DNA of 64,000 nucleotides from Paraplanobispora siamensis. GTDB lineage: Bacteria; Actinomycetota; Actinomycetes; Streptosporangiales; Streptosporangiaceae. Location: contig NZ_BOOJ01000040.1 in NCBI RefSeq assembly GCF_016863175.1, positions 1-64,000 of the forward strand, in the 5' to 3' direction. Position 1 is the stretch's first letter. The number at the start of each line of letters is the position of its first letter. Below, one piece after another: positions 35,382 through 46,263 of the stretch. The notes below the pieces were generated by a model. The model was given only the letters and a program-made list of their open reading frames with translations. It was not told the DNA's origin and made no database searches. A program made the position numbers and the translations under genes.

Positions 35382-35609
35382 GGTGAGCGGATCCCCGCCG
35401 ACGGCGGATCGAACGGCGGGCTGCGGAGAGATTCCTCCCCGCCGCCGCGCCGTCCGGTTGACGGGCACGGGAACGGACCCGGACCGGGTCGCCATGATTG
35501 AAAACCGGCACCATGAGCGGAAACCGGCAGGGCAACCTGTCGTCGTCATGGCAAGGTCCTGGCAAGCGGCGCCGCGACGTAGTCCGCGGCTGCCGAGGAA
35601 GGCACGCAG

Positions 35610-36107
35610 ATGCCCCACGACATTTGTGCTCTCGTCATCGCCGGACAGGTCGACACCGAGCGGGCCCGCTCGGTGGGACTGCGTGCCGAACTCGTGTACG
35701 ACCGCATCGGGGTGTTTCCGATCGATCATTACTTCTCCGCCTACTGGGCCGCGGTGCGGGGCAACAGGGCGTCGCTCGACGTGCCGGAGCGCTGTCTTGG
35801 AGCGCTGCTCCCGAACGAGGCGGTGCTGTGCGACCTCGTCCGGGAGGTGACCGGCGCGGACGAGCCGCGGTTCGCGATCATCCGGACGGAGTACCACGCC
35901 GGCATGGGCTCGCAGTGGGGTGTGGCATTCGCCGGTGAGCGGCGGCTGACAGGCGATGAGGCGTCGATCAACGAGGCGCTCGCCGCACTCGGTGTGCGGG
36001 CGTCCGATTCGATGGACGAGTTCGACACGATCGGTCTGGGCGGGTTCCGGAGCAACCCGGACTATCTCGACCGCTACGCAGACCTGTGCGACGAACTCGG
36101 CGTCTGA
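35610..36107 (+). CDS. Conserved hypothetical protein
   Basis: 165 residues, cytoplasmic. Recognisable blocks (DHYFSAYWAAVRG, LLPNEAVLCDLVREVTG, EPRFAIIRTEYHAGMGSQWGVAF, DEFDTIGLGGFRSNPDYLDRY) recur in actinobacterial hypotheticals. Function unknown; such proteins are common as scattered accessory genes. GGAAGG precedes the ATG. It converges with the FrnE-like gene. Confidence 0.72.
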   Translation: MPHDICALVIAGQVDTERARSVGLRAELVYDRIGVFPIDHYFSAYWAAVRGNRASLDVPERCLGALLPNEAVLCDLVREVTGADEPRFAIIRTEYHAGMGSQWGVAFAGERRLTGDEASINEALAALGVRASDSMDEFDTIGLGGFRSNPDYLDRYADLCDELGV

Positions 36108-36212
36108 CCGCCCGTTCCGATCCGGATGGACCCTCGCCCTACCGCACTCCGCCGACGGAGTCGTCGATCAACCGGAGGCCGGCCGGCCGGTCGGACGCGG
36201 CCGGGCGGTGTG

Positions 36213-36836
36213 TCAGCCGGTCGGATTGTGCTCCAGCAGCCGTCGCAGTTCGGCGACGGGCTGGACGCCGGGGACCGGCGGGCGGCCGTCGATCACCAGG
36301 CTGGGCACGCCGGTGATGCCGTGCTCCGCCGCGCGGCGCCGGTCGGCGCGTACCTCGTCGGCGTAGTCGCCTCCCTCCAAGGCGGCGCGCACCTCTCCGG
36401 TGTCCAGCCCGGCCTCGCCGCCCAGGCGTTGCAGGACCTGCGGGTCGGCCACGTTGCGCCCCTCGGTGTGGTAGGCGTGCAGCAGCAGCTCCATCATCCG
36501 GTCGGCCCGGCCGCGGCCGGCGGCGAGCTTGACCAGCCGGTGCGCGTCGAAGGTGTTCACCGGGCGGGCCAGGTGCAGGTTCAGCTCCAGGCCTTCGGCC
36601 GCGCCCAGCGACCGGATCCGGGCGATGCGGGCGGGCGCCTGCTCGCCCCACCAGCCGGCCATGGCCTCGGCGGCGGTCGGGCCGGGGGTCCGGCCCGCCT
36701 CCGGCGCGAGTTCGTAGCCGCGCCAGACGGTCTCGACGGCGGTACGGCCGGTCTGCCGGGCCAAGGCGGCCGTCAGGCGTCTTCTGCCGATGTAGCACCA
36801 GGGGCACAGCACATCGGCGTATATCTCAAGCTTCAT
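36213..36836 (-). CDS. DsbA/FrnE-family thiol oxidoreductase
   Basis: 207 residues, thioredoxin fold with helical insert. The active site is C-P-W-C in YADVLCPWCYIGRRRL, and the conserved cis-Pro is in GVPSLVID. It has no signal peptide, so it acts in the cytoplasm, as FrnE-type proteins do in polyketide pathways or oxidative defence. AGGACG precedes the ATG. It lies 36 bases downstream of the monooxygenase gene in one operon. Confidence 0.9.
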   Translation of the reverse strand: MKLEIYADVLCPWCYIGRRRLTAALARQTGRTAVETVWRGYELAPEAGRTPGPTAAEAMAGWWGEQAPARIARIRSLGAAEGLELNLHLARPVNTFDAHRLVKLAAGRGRADRMMELLLHAYHTEGRNVADPQVLQRLGGEAGLDTGEVRAALEGGDYADEVRADRRRAAEHGITGVPSLVIDGRPPVPGVQPVAELRRLLEHNPTG

Positions 36837-36872
36837 GAACGTCCTGCACAGTGATCGTGATTGATGGGGAGA

Positions 36873-37235
36873 TCAGGCATCCAGGCGCCGGGGCCCGGGA
36901 CCGACCTCGCGGACGACGGTGTAGGTGGGCGCTCCGGTCATGCGTGGTTCGGCCTTGCCGGACAGGCTCTCCAGCGCCCTGCCGATGGCGGCCATCCGGC
37001 CGTCGGTGTCGGAGGTCTCCACGAAGCGGCGGTAGTCCGCCTCGCCGGCCCAGTGCACGATGTTGTACACGCGGGTGCCGTCGGTGCTCACGTGGAAGCG
37101 GGCCGAGCGGTAGCCGGGATGGAAACGCACCCACCGCTCCTGGATCTCCGCGAACGCCTCCACCAGCTCACGCTGCGTGTCATGGCCGTCAACGGTGTAG
37201 TCGATGATCGAATAGAAACCGGGACTCGTGCTCAC
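36873..37235 (-). CDS. Antibiotic-biosynthesis-monooxygenase-fold protein
   Basis: About 120 residues of ABM ferredoxin-like fold: FYSIIDYTVDGHDTQRELVEAF, then VRFHPGYRSARFHVSTDGTRVYNIVHWAGEADYRRFV. Members are cofactor-free oxygenases or quinone-related enzymes acting on polyketide-like aromatics. The start is GTG 37235, since GAGGAG stands seven bases upstream. An operator of the TCAACC type lies 55 bases upstream, shared with the MFS gene and the small HTH gene. Confidence 0.8.
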   Translation of the reverse strand: MSTSPGFYSIIDYTVDGHDTQRELVEAFAEIQERWVRFHPGYRSARFHVSTDGTRVYNIVHWAGEADYRRFVETSDTDGRMAAIGRALESLSGKAEPRMTGAPTYTVVREVGPGPRRLDA

Positions 37236-37289
37236 GGGCACACTCCTCAAGGTCGGATGCGGGGCAGGCCCCGGGCGCCATCGTGCAAT

Positions 37290-37305
37290 CTCAACCTCGG
37301 TTGAG
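37290..37305. promoter_or_regulatory. TCAACC-type operator A
   Basis: CTCAACCTCGGTTGAG, perfect 7-bp arms, upstream of the monooxygenase-DsbA operon. Followed by GTCAA as at operator B. Confidence 0.75.
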
Positions 37306-37383
37306 GTCAAAGACGCCCCGGGCGCAGGTGGGTGAGCTCCGGCGATCGCCGGAGCAGATCTCTCCCGGCGGGACCTCGGAGCG

Positions 37384-38961
37384 CTACCCGACCGCCTCGC
37401 GGTCCTTCGGGCTGATCTCCGAGCCGGTCTCCGGGCTGGTCTCCGGATCGGCGGACGTGGAGACGTTCCGGAACAGGACCGCGCACAGGACCGCCGCGGC
37501 CGCCACGACGATCGCCCCGGCGCCGGACGCCGCCTGCATGCCGGCGGTGAACGCCGTGCGGGCGCCGCCCAGCAGAGCCGTGGCGAGCCCGCCGGGGAGA
37601 TCGGCCGCCGCCGTCACCGCCCCGCCGAGGGTGTCGCGCACCGCCTGTGCGGTCTGCGGGGGCGTACCCTCGGGCACCGCCACCCGGGCCCGGTAGACGG
37701 CGGTGGCGATGCTCCCGAAAACCGCCGTCCCCAGTGCGCCGCCGAACTCCTGGGCGGTCTCCGACAGCGCCGAGGCGGCCCCGGCCCGCTCGGGCGGCGC
37801 GGCACCGACGATCATGTCGGTGCCCAGAACCACGAGAGGGGAGCATCCGAGGAAGAACAGCACCTGCCCGGCCACGATGAAGGCCGGCGCGGAGGAATCC
37901 CCGACCTGGGTGAGCAGCGCGACCCCCACCGCGCCCAGTGCGAGTCCGCCGGACATGACCACGTGCGGGCGGATCCGGCGGACCAGCGCCGGGGCCAGCG
38001 TGAAACCGGCGATCACCGCCACGGCCTGCGGCAGCGTCCACAGACCCGCCTCGAAGGGCGTCATGCCGAGCACGAGCTGCAGATATTGCGCGGTGAGCAG
38101 GCCCAGCCCGGGTCCGATGAGGATGACGAGCACCAACGTGCCCAGCGACGCGCTGAACCTGCGCTCGGCGAAGAGACGCAGGTCGAGCAGGGGATCGGTG
38201 AGCGTGCGCTGCCTGCGCACGAATGCGGTGGCGAGCGCCAGGCCCGCCAGGAGGGTCAGGACGGGCACCGCGCCGAAGCCGTAGGCGGCGATCTCCTTCA
38301 GCCCGTAGACCACCGCGATGACGGCGGTGAGCGAGAGCACCACGCTGGCCGGGTCGATCCGGCCCGGGGCGGGGTCGCGGTACTCGGGCAGCAGCATCGG
38401 CCCGGCCAGGAGCAGTATCGCCATCACCGGTACACCGAGCAGGAAGACCGATCCCCACGAGAAGTGCTCCAGCAGCATCCCGCCCACCAGGGGGCCGATC
38501 ACCATGCCGCCGGTGAAGCCGGTCATCCACAGGCTGATGGCCGCCGTGCGCTGCACCGGGTCGTGGAACATCACGCGGATGAGCGAGAGCGTGGAGGGCA
38601 TCAGCGTCGCCCCCGCCACACCGAGCAGCGCCCGGGCGGCGATCAGCAGCTCGGCGCTGGAGGCGAAGGCGGCCAGGGCCGAGGCCGCGCCGAACGCCGC
38701 CCCGCCGATCAGCAGCAGCCGCCTGCGGCCGATCCGGTCGCCGAGCACTCCCATCGGGATCAGGAAACCGGCGATCATGAAGCCGTAGACGTCATTGATC
38801 CACAGCAGCTGGGAGCTGCTCGGCCGCAAGTCCGCGCTGAGCGCCGGTACGGCCAGGTGCAACACCGTCACGTCGATGGACAGCAGCAGCGTCGGAAGGA
38901 CGAGCACGGTGAGGCCGGCCCACTGCCGCCGCCCCGCACGGAGGGGAATGTCGTGGTTCAT
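37384..38961 (-). CDS. MFS drug exporter, 14-TMS DHA2 type
   Basis: 525 residues with 14 hydrophobic helices. Motif A is in GVLGDRIGRRRLLLIG and motif C in MTGFTGGMVIGPLVGG, both typical of EmrB/QacA proton-coupled exporters. It sits in the inner membrane and should export hydrophobic drugs or polyketides. Start at 38961 (MNHDIPLRAGRR). Its promoter carries a TCAACT-type operator 17 bases upstream of the start, and it is divergent from the small HTH gene. Confidence 0.92.
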   Translation of the reverse strand: MNHDIPLRAGRRQWAGLTVLVLPTLLLSIDVTVLHLAVPALSADLRPSSSQLLWINDVYGFMIAGFLIPMGVLGDRIGRRRLLLIGGAAFGAASALAAFASSAELLIAARALLGVAGATLMPSTLSLIRVMFHDPVQRTAAISLWMTGFTGGMVIGPLVGGMLLEHFSWGSVFLLGVPVMAILLLAGPMLLPEYRDPAPGRIDPASVVLSLTAVIAVVYGLKEIAAYGFGAVPVLTLLAGLALATAFVRRQRTLTDPLLDLRLFAERRFSASLGTLVLVILIGPGLGLLTAQYLQLVLGMTPFEAGLWTLPQAVAVIAGFTLAPALVRRIRPHVVMSGGLALGAVGVALLTQVGDSSAPAFIVAGQVLFFLGCSPLVVLGTDMIVGAAPPERAGAASALSETAQEFGGALGTAVFGSIATAVYRARVAVPEGTPPQTAQAVRDTLGGAVTAAADLPGGLATALLGGARTAFTAGMQAASGAGAIVVAAAAVLCAVLFRNVSTSADPETSPETGSEISPKDREAVG

Positions 38962-38977
38962 GCCCCGACGGTAAGAT

Positions 38978-38993
38978 CTCAACTTTGGTTGAG
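38978..38993. promoter_or_regulatory. TCAACC-type operator B
   Basis: CTCAACTTTGGTTGAG just upstream of the MFS start; one arm carries a single T for C. GTCAA follows as at operator A. Confidence 0.72.
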
Positions 38994-39061
38994 GTCAACT
39001 GGGGGACAGGCCGGGCGCGGGGGCGGATCACGTGCGGTACGCGGTCGGGCGGATCTCTGTT

Positions 39062-39077
39062 GTCAACCTTGGTTGAC
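39062..39077. promoter_or_regulatory. TCAACC-type operator C
   Basis: GTCAACCTTGGTTGAC, perfect 7-bp arms, 30 bases upstream of the HTH-gene start. Confidence 0.75.
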
Positions 39078-39088
39078 GTGCGTCGACT

Positions 39089-39104
39089 GTCAACCTAAGA
39101 TGAC
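39089..39104. promoter_or_regulatory. TCAACC-type operator D
   Basis: GTCAACCTAAGATGAC: intact left arm and a degenerate right arm, ending four bases before the HTH-gene ATG. It would overlap the 5' end of the transcript. Confidence 0.6.
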
Positions 39105-39107
39105 GGC

Positions 39108-39344
39108 ATGGAGCCCGACCGTATCGCAGTGCTCGCCCAGGCGGTGAACGCCGACGACCCGATCAGCTCCCTCGCTGTCATCGCCGAACTCCGCCGTGAG
39201 GCGGAGCGAGTGGAGGCGGTGGCGGTCCGCCGGGCACGGGTCCGGGGCGACAGCTGGGCGGAGATCGCCGCCGCTCTGGGCGTCAGCAGGCAGGCGGTGC
39301 ACAGGAAGTACGGCGGCCGAGGCCTGTTCCGAAACCGGGAATAG
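39108..39344 (+). CDS. 78-residue HTH regulator
   Basis: A helical protein, with a C-terminal helix-turn-helix DSWAEIAAALGVSRQAVHRKY. It has no ligand domain beyond a 45-residue helix (MEPDRIAVLAQAVNADDP and on). The second HTH helix resembles sigma-region-4/Trp-repressor-like types. Operators C and D stand directly upstream with no ribosome site, so the mRNA may be leaderless. It is probably the factor that binds all four TCAACC-type sites around the exporter and monooxygenase genes. The alternative is a distant TetR or MarR protein. Confidence 0.72.
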   Translation: MEPDRIAVLAQAVNADDPISSLAVIAELRREAERVEAVAVRRARVRGDSWAEIAAALGVSRQAVHRKYGGRGLFRNRE

Positions 39345-39441
39345 CCGACAGAGACCACACGGACGCCGGCCGCACGGCCCGGCGTTCCGATGCCTGCTGC
39401 CCGGAGACGATCCGGGCGGCCGACGGGGAGGACGATAGACG

Positions 39442-40530
39442 ATGGCGGCGCCATCAGTGACACGGGAGGCTCTCGCGGTCGCGGTGACGGCCAACCTGCC
39501 GGTCATCGTGTGGGGCGCACCGGGTACCGGTAAGACGTCCGCGGTGACCGCGCTCGGTACGGCCGCCGGGCTGCCGGTCGAGGTGGTGGTCGGCTCGATC
39601 CGGGAGCCCAGTGACTTCTCCGGGCTGCCGGTGCTGCGTGAGGGCGGCACCTGGTTCGCGCCGCCGCGATGGGCCGAGCGGCTCGCCGCCGAGGGCGGCG
39701 GTCTGCTGTTCCTCGACGAGCTGACCACCGCGCCGCCGGCCGTACAGGCCGCCATGCTGCGGGTGGTGCTGGAGCGCGCGGTCGGCGACCTGACGCTGCC
39801 GGAGGAGGTGCGGATCGTGGCCGCCGCCAACCCCCCGGACCAGGCCGCCGACGGCTGGGACCTGTCCGCCCCGCTGGCCAACCGGCTCATCCACCTGGAC
39901 TGGACGGTCTCGGCCGAGGACATCGCCGAGGGCTTCGCGGGCGGCTTCCCCGTACCGGAGTTCGACCTGAAGGACACGGCCGGGCCCGCCGAGGTGGCTA
40001 GCGCGCGGGCGCTGGTCGGGGCGTTCCTGCGGGTACGGCCTGAGCTCGTGCTGGCGGTGCCCGACAGCCCTGACCGGGCGGGCCGCGGCTGGCCGAGCCC
40101 GCGTAGCTGGGAGACGGCCGCGCGGGCCGTCGCCGCGTGCGAGCACATGGGCGTCGGTGAGCCGGTCCTGGCCGAGCTGGTGCTCGGCGCGGTCGGTGAG
40201 GCCGCCGGATTCGAACTGCTCTCCTGGCGGCGCGACCTTGACCTGCCCGACCCGGAGACCCTGCTGAACGACCCCGGGGCCCGCCTGCCCGAACGCCTCG
40301 ACCGGCTGCACGCCCTGCTCGGCGCGGTGGTGGCGTACGCGCACTCGGACGGTACGGCCGGCACCTGGGAGCGGGCGTGGACGGTGGTGGCCAGGGTCGC
40401 GCGCACCGCGCCGGACGTGGCGGCGACCGCGGCCCGGTCGCTGGCCCGGTCCCGGCCCGAGGGCGCGGCCCTGCCCAGGGCGATGCTCGAACTCGCGCCG
40501 GTGCTGCGCTCGGCGGGGCTCATGCGATGA
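39442..40530 (+). CDS. MoxR-like AAA+ ATPase
   Basis: 362 residues. Walker A GAPGTGKT (about residues 29-36), Walker B GGGLLFLDELTTAPPAVQAAMLRVV, sensor 1 VRIVAAANPPDQAADGWDLS and arginine-finger region LANRLIHLDW. The AAA_5/MoxR type couples ATP hydrolysis to remodelling of a VWA-domain client. It overlaps the VWA gene by ATGA, so the two are translationally coupled. GGAGG precedes the ATG by ten bases. First gene of a three-gene operon. Confidence 0.9.
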   Translation: MAAPSVTREALAVAVTANLPVIVWGAPGTGKTSAVTALGTAAGLPVEVVVGSIREPSDFSGLPVLREGGTWFAPPRWAERLAAEGGGLLFLDELTTAPPAVQAAMLRVVLERAVGDLTLPEEVRIVAAANPPDQAADGWDLSAPLANRLIHLDWTVSAEDIAEGFAGGFPVPEFDLKDTAGPAEVASARALVGAFLRVRPELVLAVPDSPDRAGRGWPSPRSWETAARAVAACEHMGVGEPVLAELVLGAVGEAAGFELLSWRRDLDLPDPETLLNDPGARLPERLDRLHALLGAVVAYAHSDGTAGTWERAWTVVARVARTAPDVAATAARSLARSRPEGAALPRAMLELAPVLRSAGLMR

Positions 40531-41864
40531 GTGCCGACGGCTCCCGCACCCCCGCCTGCGATGAGGCTGTGCGGGCCCGGATCGCCGCCGCGCGGCTGTG
40601 GGCGGCGCACCGGGCGCCGTACCTCGCCTCGGCCGTCTTCGCCCTCAACCCGGTCATCCTGGAACCGGCCCTGGACGGGGACTCCGGCGAGCCCGTCGCC
40701 GATCCGGGCTTCCGTGCCTTTCCCGCCGACACCCGGTGGAACCTGTACGTGGAACCGGGCACTGCGCTGGCCACCCCGGTCGAGGAGGTCGGCTGGTGGA
40801 TGCTGCACCAGGTGGGTCACCTGGTACGCGGTCACGCGGCCCGCTCGCCGGTGCGGCCGGAACCGGGCCACGAGGTGGGCCACGCCGCCGGAGCGGTCCG
40901 CGACGAGGAGGCCCACCGCTGGAACCAGGCCGCCGATGCGGAGATCAACGACGACCTGGAGGCCGAGGACCTGCGTGGCCCGGCGGGCGTGGTCTCGCCC
41001 GCCGAGCTGGCCCTTCCGGCCAACCGCACCGCTGAGGAGTACGTGCCGATGCTCGATGTGCTGGTCCAGGCGATGGGCCGCGGCGGGCGGGCGCTGACCG
41101 AGGCGATCGACTGCGGCAGCGCCGTGGACGGGCAGGAGCGCGCGTACGAGGAAAGCGGCTCCGGCGAGGGGCTCACCCGGCTCGACCGGGAACTGCTCGA
41201 ACGCTCCATCGCGGCCGGCATCCAGGACCGGATCAGCGCGCGCAGCGAGGTGCCGTCGGGATGGCGCCGCTGGGCCGGGGAGCGCCTGCGCCCCTCGGTG
41301 GACTGGCGGGCCCGTCTGGGCGCGACGATCCGGCGCGGGGTGAGTACGGTGGCCGGGCAGGTCGACTTCAGCTATCGCCGCCCGTCGCGCCGCGCCGCCG
41401 CCTACACCGGCATCGTGCCGCCGTCGATGGCGCGCGCGGTCCCGGACACCGTGCTGGTGATCGACACCTCCGGCAGCGTCACCGACGACGTGCTGAACCG
41501 GCTGCTGGCCGAGGTGACCGGGATCATCGAGGGCGTGGCCGGGCCGGACCGGCGGCTGCGGGCGTTCTGCTGCGACGTCCGGCCCCACCCCGTCCAGGCG
41601 GTGCGCCGGGCGGGCGACATCGAGCTCACCGGTGGCGGCGGCACCGACATGCGGGCCGGCATCACCGCGGCGACGGCCCTGCGGCCCCGGCCCGACCTGG
41701 TCATCGTGCTGACCGACGGCGAGACGCCGTGGCCCGGGCAGCGCCCTGCGGCGCATGTGGTGGTCTGCCTGATCGGCGACGCCGGGCACGCGCCCGGCTG
41801 GGCGTCCGCGGTCCGTGTCCCGGCGGACCCGCCGCGGCGGGTACCGGTGAAAGGAGAGTCATGA
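40527..41864 (+). CDS. VWA protein with altered metallopeptidase motif
   Basis: 445 residues. The N-terminal half resembles the putative metallopeptidase domain of DUF2201-type proteins, but the zinc motif HExxH reads H94-Q-V-G-H98 (LHQVGHLVRGHA), so the catalytic Glu is Gln. The C-terminal half is a VWA-like domain with MIDAS DTSGSV, the Thr loop GGGTDMRAGI and LVIVLTDGETPW. It is the usual partner of a MoxR ATPase, here encoded just upstream with an ATGA overlap; a second ATGA links it to the repeat-protein gene. It may be a non-catalytic scaffold. Confidence 0.87.
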   Translation: MSADGSRTPACDEAVRARIAAARLWAAHRAPYLASAVFALNPVILEPALDGDSGEPVADPGFRAFPADTRWNLYVEPGTALATPVEEVGWWMLHQVGHLVRGHAARSPVRPEPGHEVGHAAGAVRDEEAHRWNQAADAEINDDLEAEDLRGPAGVVSPAELALPANRTAEEYVPMLDVLVQAMGRGGRALTEAIDCGSAVDGQERAYEESGSGEGLTRLDRELLERSIAAGIQDRISARSEVPSGWRRWAGERLRPSVDWRARLGATIRRGVSTVAGQVDFSYRRPSRRAAAYTGIVPPSMARAVPDTVLVIDTSGSVTDDVLNRLLAEVTGIIEGVAGPDRRLRAFCCDVRPHPVQAVRRAGDIELTGGGGTDMRAGITAATALRPRPDLVIVLTDGETPWPGQRPAAHVVVCLIGDAGHAPGWASAVRVPADPPRRVPVKGES

Positions 41865-42610
41865 CGACGGGCTACGCCGACGAGCCGAGCCCCGAACCGC
41901 TGTACGAGTGGCGGCGACGCGGTTTCACCGTCGCCGACGCCCGGCAGTGGATCGAGGACGGCTTCTCGATCGACGACGCCGAGCGGTGGCGCGGTTCCGG
42001 GGTCTACACCGCCGCCGACGTGCGGCCCTGGCGCACCGCCGGGGCCACCCCGTACACCGTGGACCTGTGGCTACGGGCCGGCATGACCCCGCGGGACGCG
42101 GTGCGGTGGCGCGAGCTGGGCTACTCCCCTCAGGAGGCCGCCGACCGGCACCTCGCCGGGGAACGCCCGCACCCGCGGGGCCGGCTGTGGCGGCTGCTGC
42201 ACCGGAGCGAGAAGCCGGGCGAGGCGTTCGCCGACGAGGAGCGCTCCGGCGGCATGCGCCGGCTGCTGCGGGCCGGCGTCCCGGCCGGTCGGGCGCGTGC
42301 TTACGTGGAGGCGGGCTGGACCGGCGCCGCCGCGGTGGAGTGGGCGAAACGCGGCATCGAGGCGGGACAGGCACGGGTCTTCGACGCACTCGGCCTGTCC
42401 GCCCGCGAGGCCGGACGGGTGCTCGCCTCGGGGCAGGACGCCATTTCCCTGATGACCGGGTTCTGGCGCGCCGGGGTGCCGCTCGACGAGGTGGCGGCCT
42501 GGCGCGCGGCCGGTTTCACCGCCGAGGAGGCGGCCCGGATGCGGGCCGGGGGCACCGACGTCGAGCACGCCCAGGTGTTGCGGGCGCTGACCGAGGGCGA
42601 CGATTCCTGA
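41861..42610 (+). CDS. W/G helical-repeat protein
   Basis: 249 residues built of about ten short repeats with the pattern (Y/W)-x-x-x-G-(F/M/W)-(S/T)-x-x-(D/E)-A-x-x-W (RRRGFTVADARQWIEDGFSI, RAGMTPRDAVRWRELGYSPQ, EAGWTGAAAVEWAKRG). Each repeat should be a helical hairpin, giving an elongated adaptor. No catalytic motif and no membrane segment. Third gene of the MoxR-VWA operon (ATGA overlap). I do not recognise a named family; a client- or substrate-binding role is inferred from position. Confidence 0.78.
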   Translation: MTTGYADEPSPEPLYEWRRRGFTVADARQWIEDGFSIDDAERWRGSGVYTAADVRPWRTAGATPYTVDLWLRAGMTPRDAVRWRELGYSPQEAADRHLAGERPHPRGRLWRLLHRSEKPGEAFADEERSGGMRRLLRAGVPAGRARAYVEAGWTGAAAVEWAKRGIEAGQARVFDALGLSAREAGRVLASGQDAISLMTGFWRAGVPLDEVAAWRAAGFTAEEAARMRAGGTDVEHAQVLRALTEGDDS

Positions 42611-42681
42611 CCCGGAGGAGCGAGAAGCATGAGCTGATCCGTCATGCCGCCGCCGGCTCTTCCGCTTGCCTGCTGCCGGTA

Positions 42682-44298
<1,617 letters not shown>

Positions 44299-44385
44299 CT
44301 ACAAGCCCGGGCATCATCCCGTCCAATCCTTTTCCGGCCCCTCCTCCGGCCACGTGATCATGACTCCGAACGGGCCCGTGCTACC

Positions 44386-44426
44386 GCGGAGGGGCGGGGC
44401 TTCCAGGTCGCCCCGCCCCTCCGCGT
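44386..44426 (-). terminator. Perfect 16-bp hairpin
   Basis: CGCGGAGGGGCGGGGC and its exact complement flank TTCCAGGTC, nine bases downstream of the chemoreceptor stop. The stem is extremely GC-rich, without a T-run. It probably ends or pauses transcription between the chemoreceptor and rox. Confidence 0.75.
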
Positions 44427-44434
44427 CACCACCG

Positions 44435-46081
44435 TCAGTAGCGGAAGCGGGAGACCAGCTCGCGCAGCTGCTGCGACAGGTCGGCCAGGTCGGCCGCGGC
44501 GCGCCGGCTGTGGCCCACGCCCTCGGCGGTGACGTGCGCGGCGCCGGCCAGCACCGAGATGTTGGCCGCGATGTCGGAGCTGCCGGAGGCGGCCTCGACC
44601 ACGCTGCGGTTCATCTCGTTCGTCGTGGCGGTCTGCTCCTCCACCGCGCTGCTGATGGTGGTCTGGTAGTCGTTGATCTTCTCGATGATGGAGGAGATCT
44701 CGGCGATCGCCGTGATCGCGCTGTCGGTGTCTGCCTGGATGGCCTCCACCCGCTTGGCGATGTCCTCGGTGGCCTTGGCGGTCTCCTGGGCCAGGTCCTT
44801 GACCTCGCCCGCCACCACGGCGAAGCCCTTGCCGGCGTCGCCGGCCCGCGCGGCCTCGATGGTGGCGTTCAGCGCCAGCAGGTTGGTCTGCTCGGCGATG
44901 GAGGTGATGGTCTTGACCACCTGGCCGATCTCGGCCGACGAGGCGCCCAGCTTGGCCACGGTGTCGTTGGTGGTGGTGGCCACCGCCACGGCCTGGGAGG
45001 CGACCTTGGCGCCCTCGTTGGCGTTGTGCGCGATCTCCCGGATGGAGGCGCCCATCTCCTCGGTGCCGGCCGAGACGGTCTGGACGTTGCCCGAGACCTG
45101 GTCGGCCGCCGAGGCGACGTTGCCGGCCTGCGCCGAGGCCTCGTCGGCGGAGGCCGCGATCCGGTCGCTGACGCCCGCCAGCTCGGTGGAGCTGGTGGCC
45201 AGGGTGTCGGCGCTGGCGGCCAGCGCCTGCATGGCCTGCTGCATCGAGCCGGTGGCCTGGTTGACCGCCACCGCCATCTGGCCGACCTCGTCACGGGAGG
45301 TCACCTGTGCGCGCTGGGTCAGGTCGCCGCGCGCCATCGCCGCCAGGGCCGCCGAGAGCACGGTGAGCGTGCCGACCATCCTGCGGGAGATCAGCAGGGC
45401 CACGGCCACCGACAGCACCAGGCCGACCGTCAGGAGCACGATGACCGAGACGCGGGCGTCGTCGTAACCGGCGTCGGCGTCGGCGGCCATCGTCGCACTG
45501 ACGTTGCGCTCGTGCTCGGCCAGGTCGTCCATCACGGCGTTGAGCTTGATGGAGTCCTCGCCGAGCCGGGTGGCGGCCGCCGCGAGGTCCATGTTCAGCT
45601 CGGCGGGCAGGGGCGCGCCGAACATCACCGCGTCGCGCAGGACCTCGAACTCCTGCCAGGTCTCCTCGAAGGCGGCCAGGTCCTCCTGCAGGGGCGCATA
45701 GCCGGCCACGCCCGCCTTGTAGGCCTCGAACGCGGTGCCCACCTGCTCGGTGAAGTCGCGCACCTGCCGGGTGCGCTCGGCCTTCCTCACGGGGTCGGTC
45801 TCGACGACGGCTCCGATCGAGGTGTTGTACATGTCGGTCATCCGGGCGCGGACCTGGCTGAGCAGGGCCTGGTTGCCGCTGGCCTGCTCCATCGCCTGCA
45901 TGTTGTCGTTCATCGTCGACATCCGGCCCAGCGCGGTGACGCCGATCACGCCCGCCATGGCGGCCACCAGGGCCACGGCGATGAGGATTTTGGTGCTGAT
46001 ACGCAGGTCGGAGAACCTGCCCAGCAAGGGGTTGCGGTCGACGGTCACCGTCGGCCGTACGATTTCATCAGAGGGGGCCAC
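44435..46081 (-). CDS. Methyl-accepting chemotaxis protein
   Basis: 548 residues. TM1 ([20 protein letters not shown]), a periplasmic-side four-helix-bundle sensor (about 50-205), TM2 ([22 protein letters not shown]), HAMP, then a long coiled-coil signalling domain with the hairpin tip [18 protein letters not shown]. It needs CheA and CheW to act, and none is in the window. GTG start with AAAGGA upstream. In an actinomycete this suggests motile cells (for example zoospores) or a borrowed signalling role. Confidence 0.92.
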   Translation of the reverse strand: MAPSDEIVRPTVTVDRNPLLGRFSDLRISTKILIAVALVAAMAGVIGVTALGRMSTMNDNMQAMEQASGNQALLSQVRARMTDMYNTSIGAVVETDPVRKAERTRQVRDFTEQVGTAFEAYKAGVAGYAPLQEDLAAFEETWQEFEVLRDAVMFGAPLPAELNMDLAAAATRLGEDSIKLNAVMDDLAEHERNVSATMAADADAGYDDARVSVIVLLTVGLVLSVAVALLISRRMVGTLTVLSAALAAMARGDLTQRAQVTSRDEVGQMAVAVNQATGSMQQAMQALAASADTLATSSTELAGVSDRIAASADEASAQAGNVASAADQVSGNVQTVSAGTEEMGASIREIAHNANEGAKVASQAVAVATTTNDTVAKLGASSAEIGQVVKTITSIAEQTNLLALNATIEAARAGDAGKGFAVVAGEVKDLAQETAKATEDIAKRVEAIQADTDSAITAIAEISSIIEKINDYQTTISSAVEEQTATTNEMNRSVVEAASGSSDIAANISVLAGAAHVTAEGVGHSRRAAADLADLSQQLRELVSRFRY

Positions 46082-46263
46082 GATCAGGTCCTTTCCAGCG
46101 TGCCACCGGCGACCTGCTCATATGCGGCCGCGAAGATATGTCGCCGCACCATCGGTGCCGGTCGGCGCCGCCCGAGGAAAACCGAACGTGGCTCGCCTGA
46201 GTGTGGCGAATCTCTCCGGCATCGGCACGGGCCCCCCGCATGCCCGGCCTCGCCGGAGAGACG

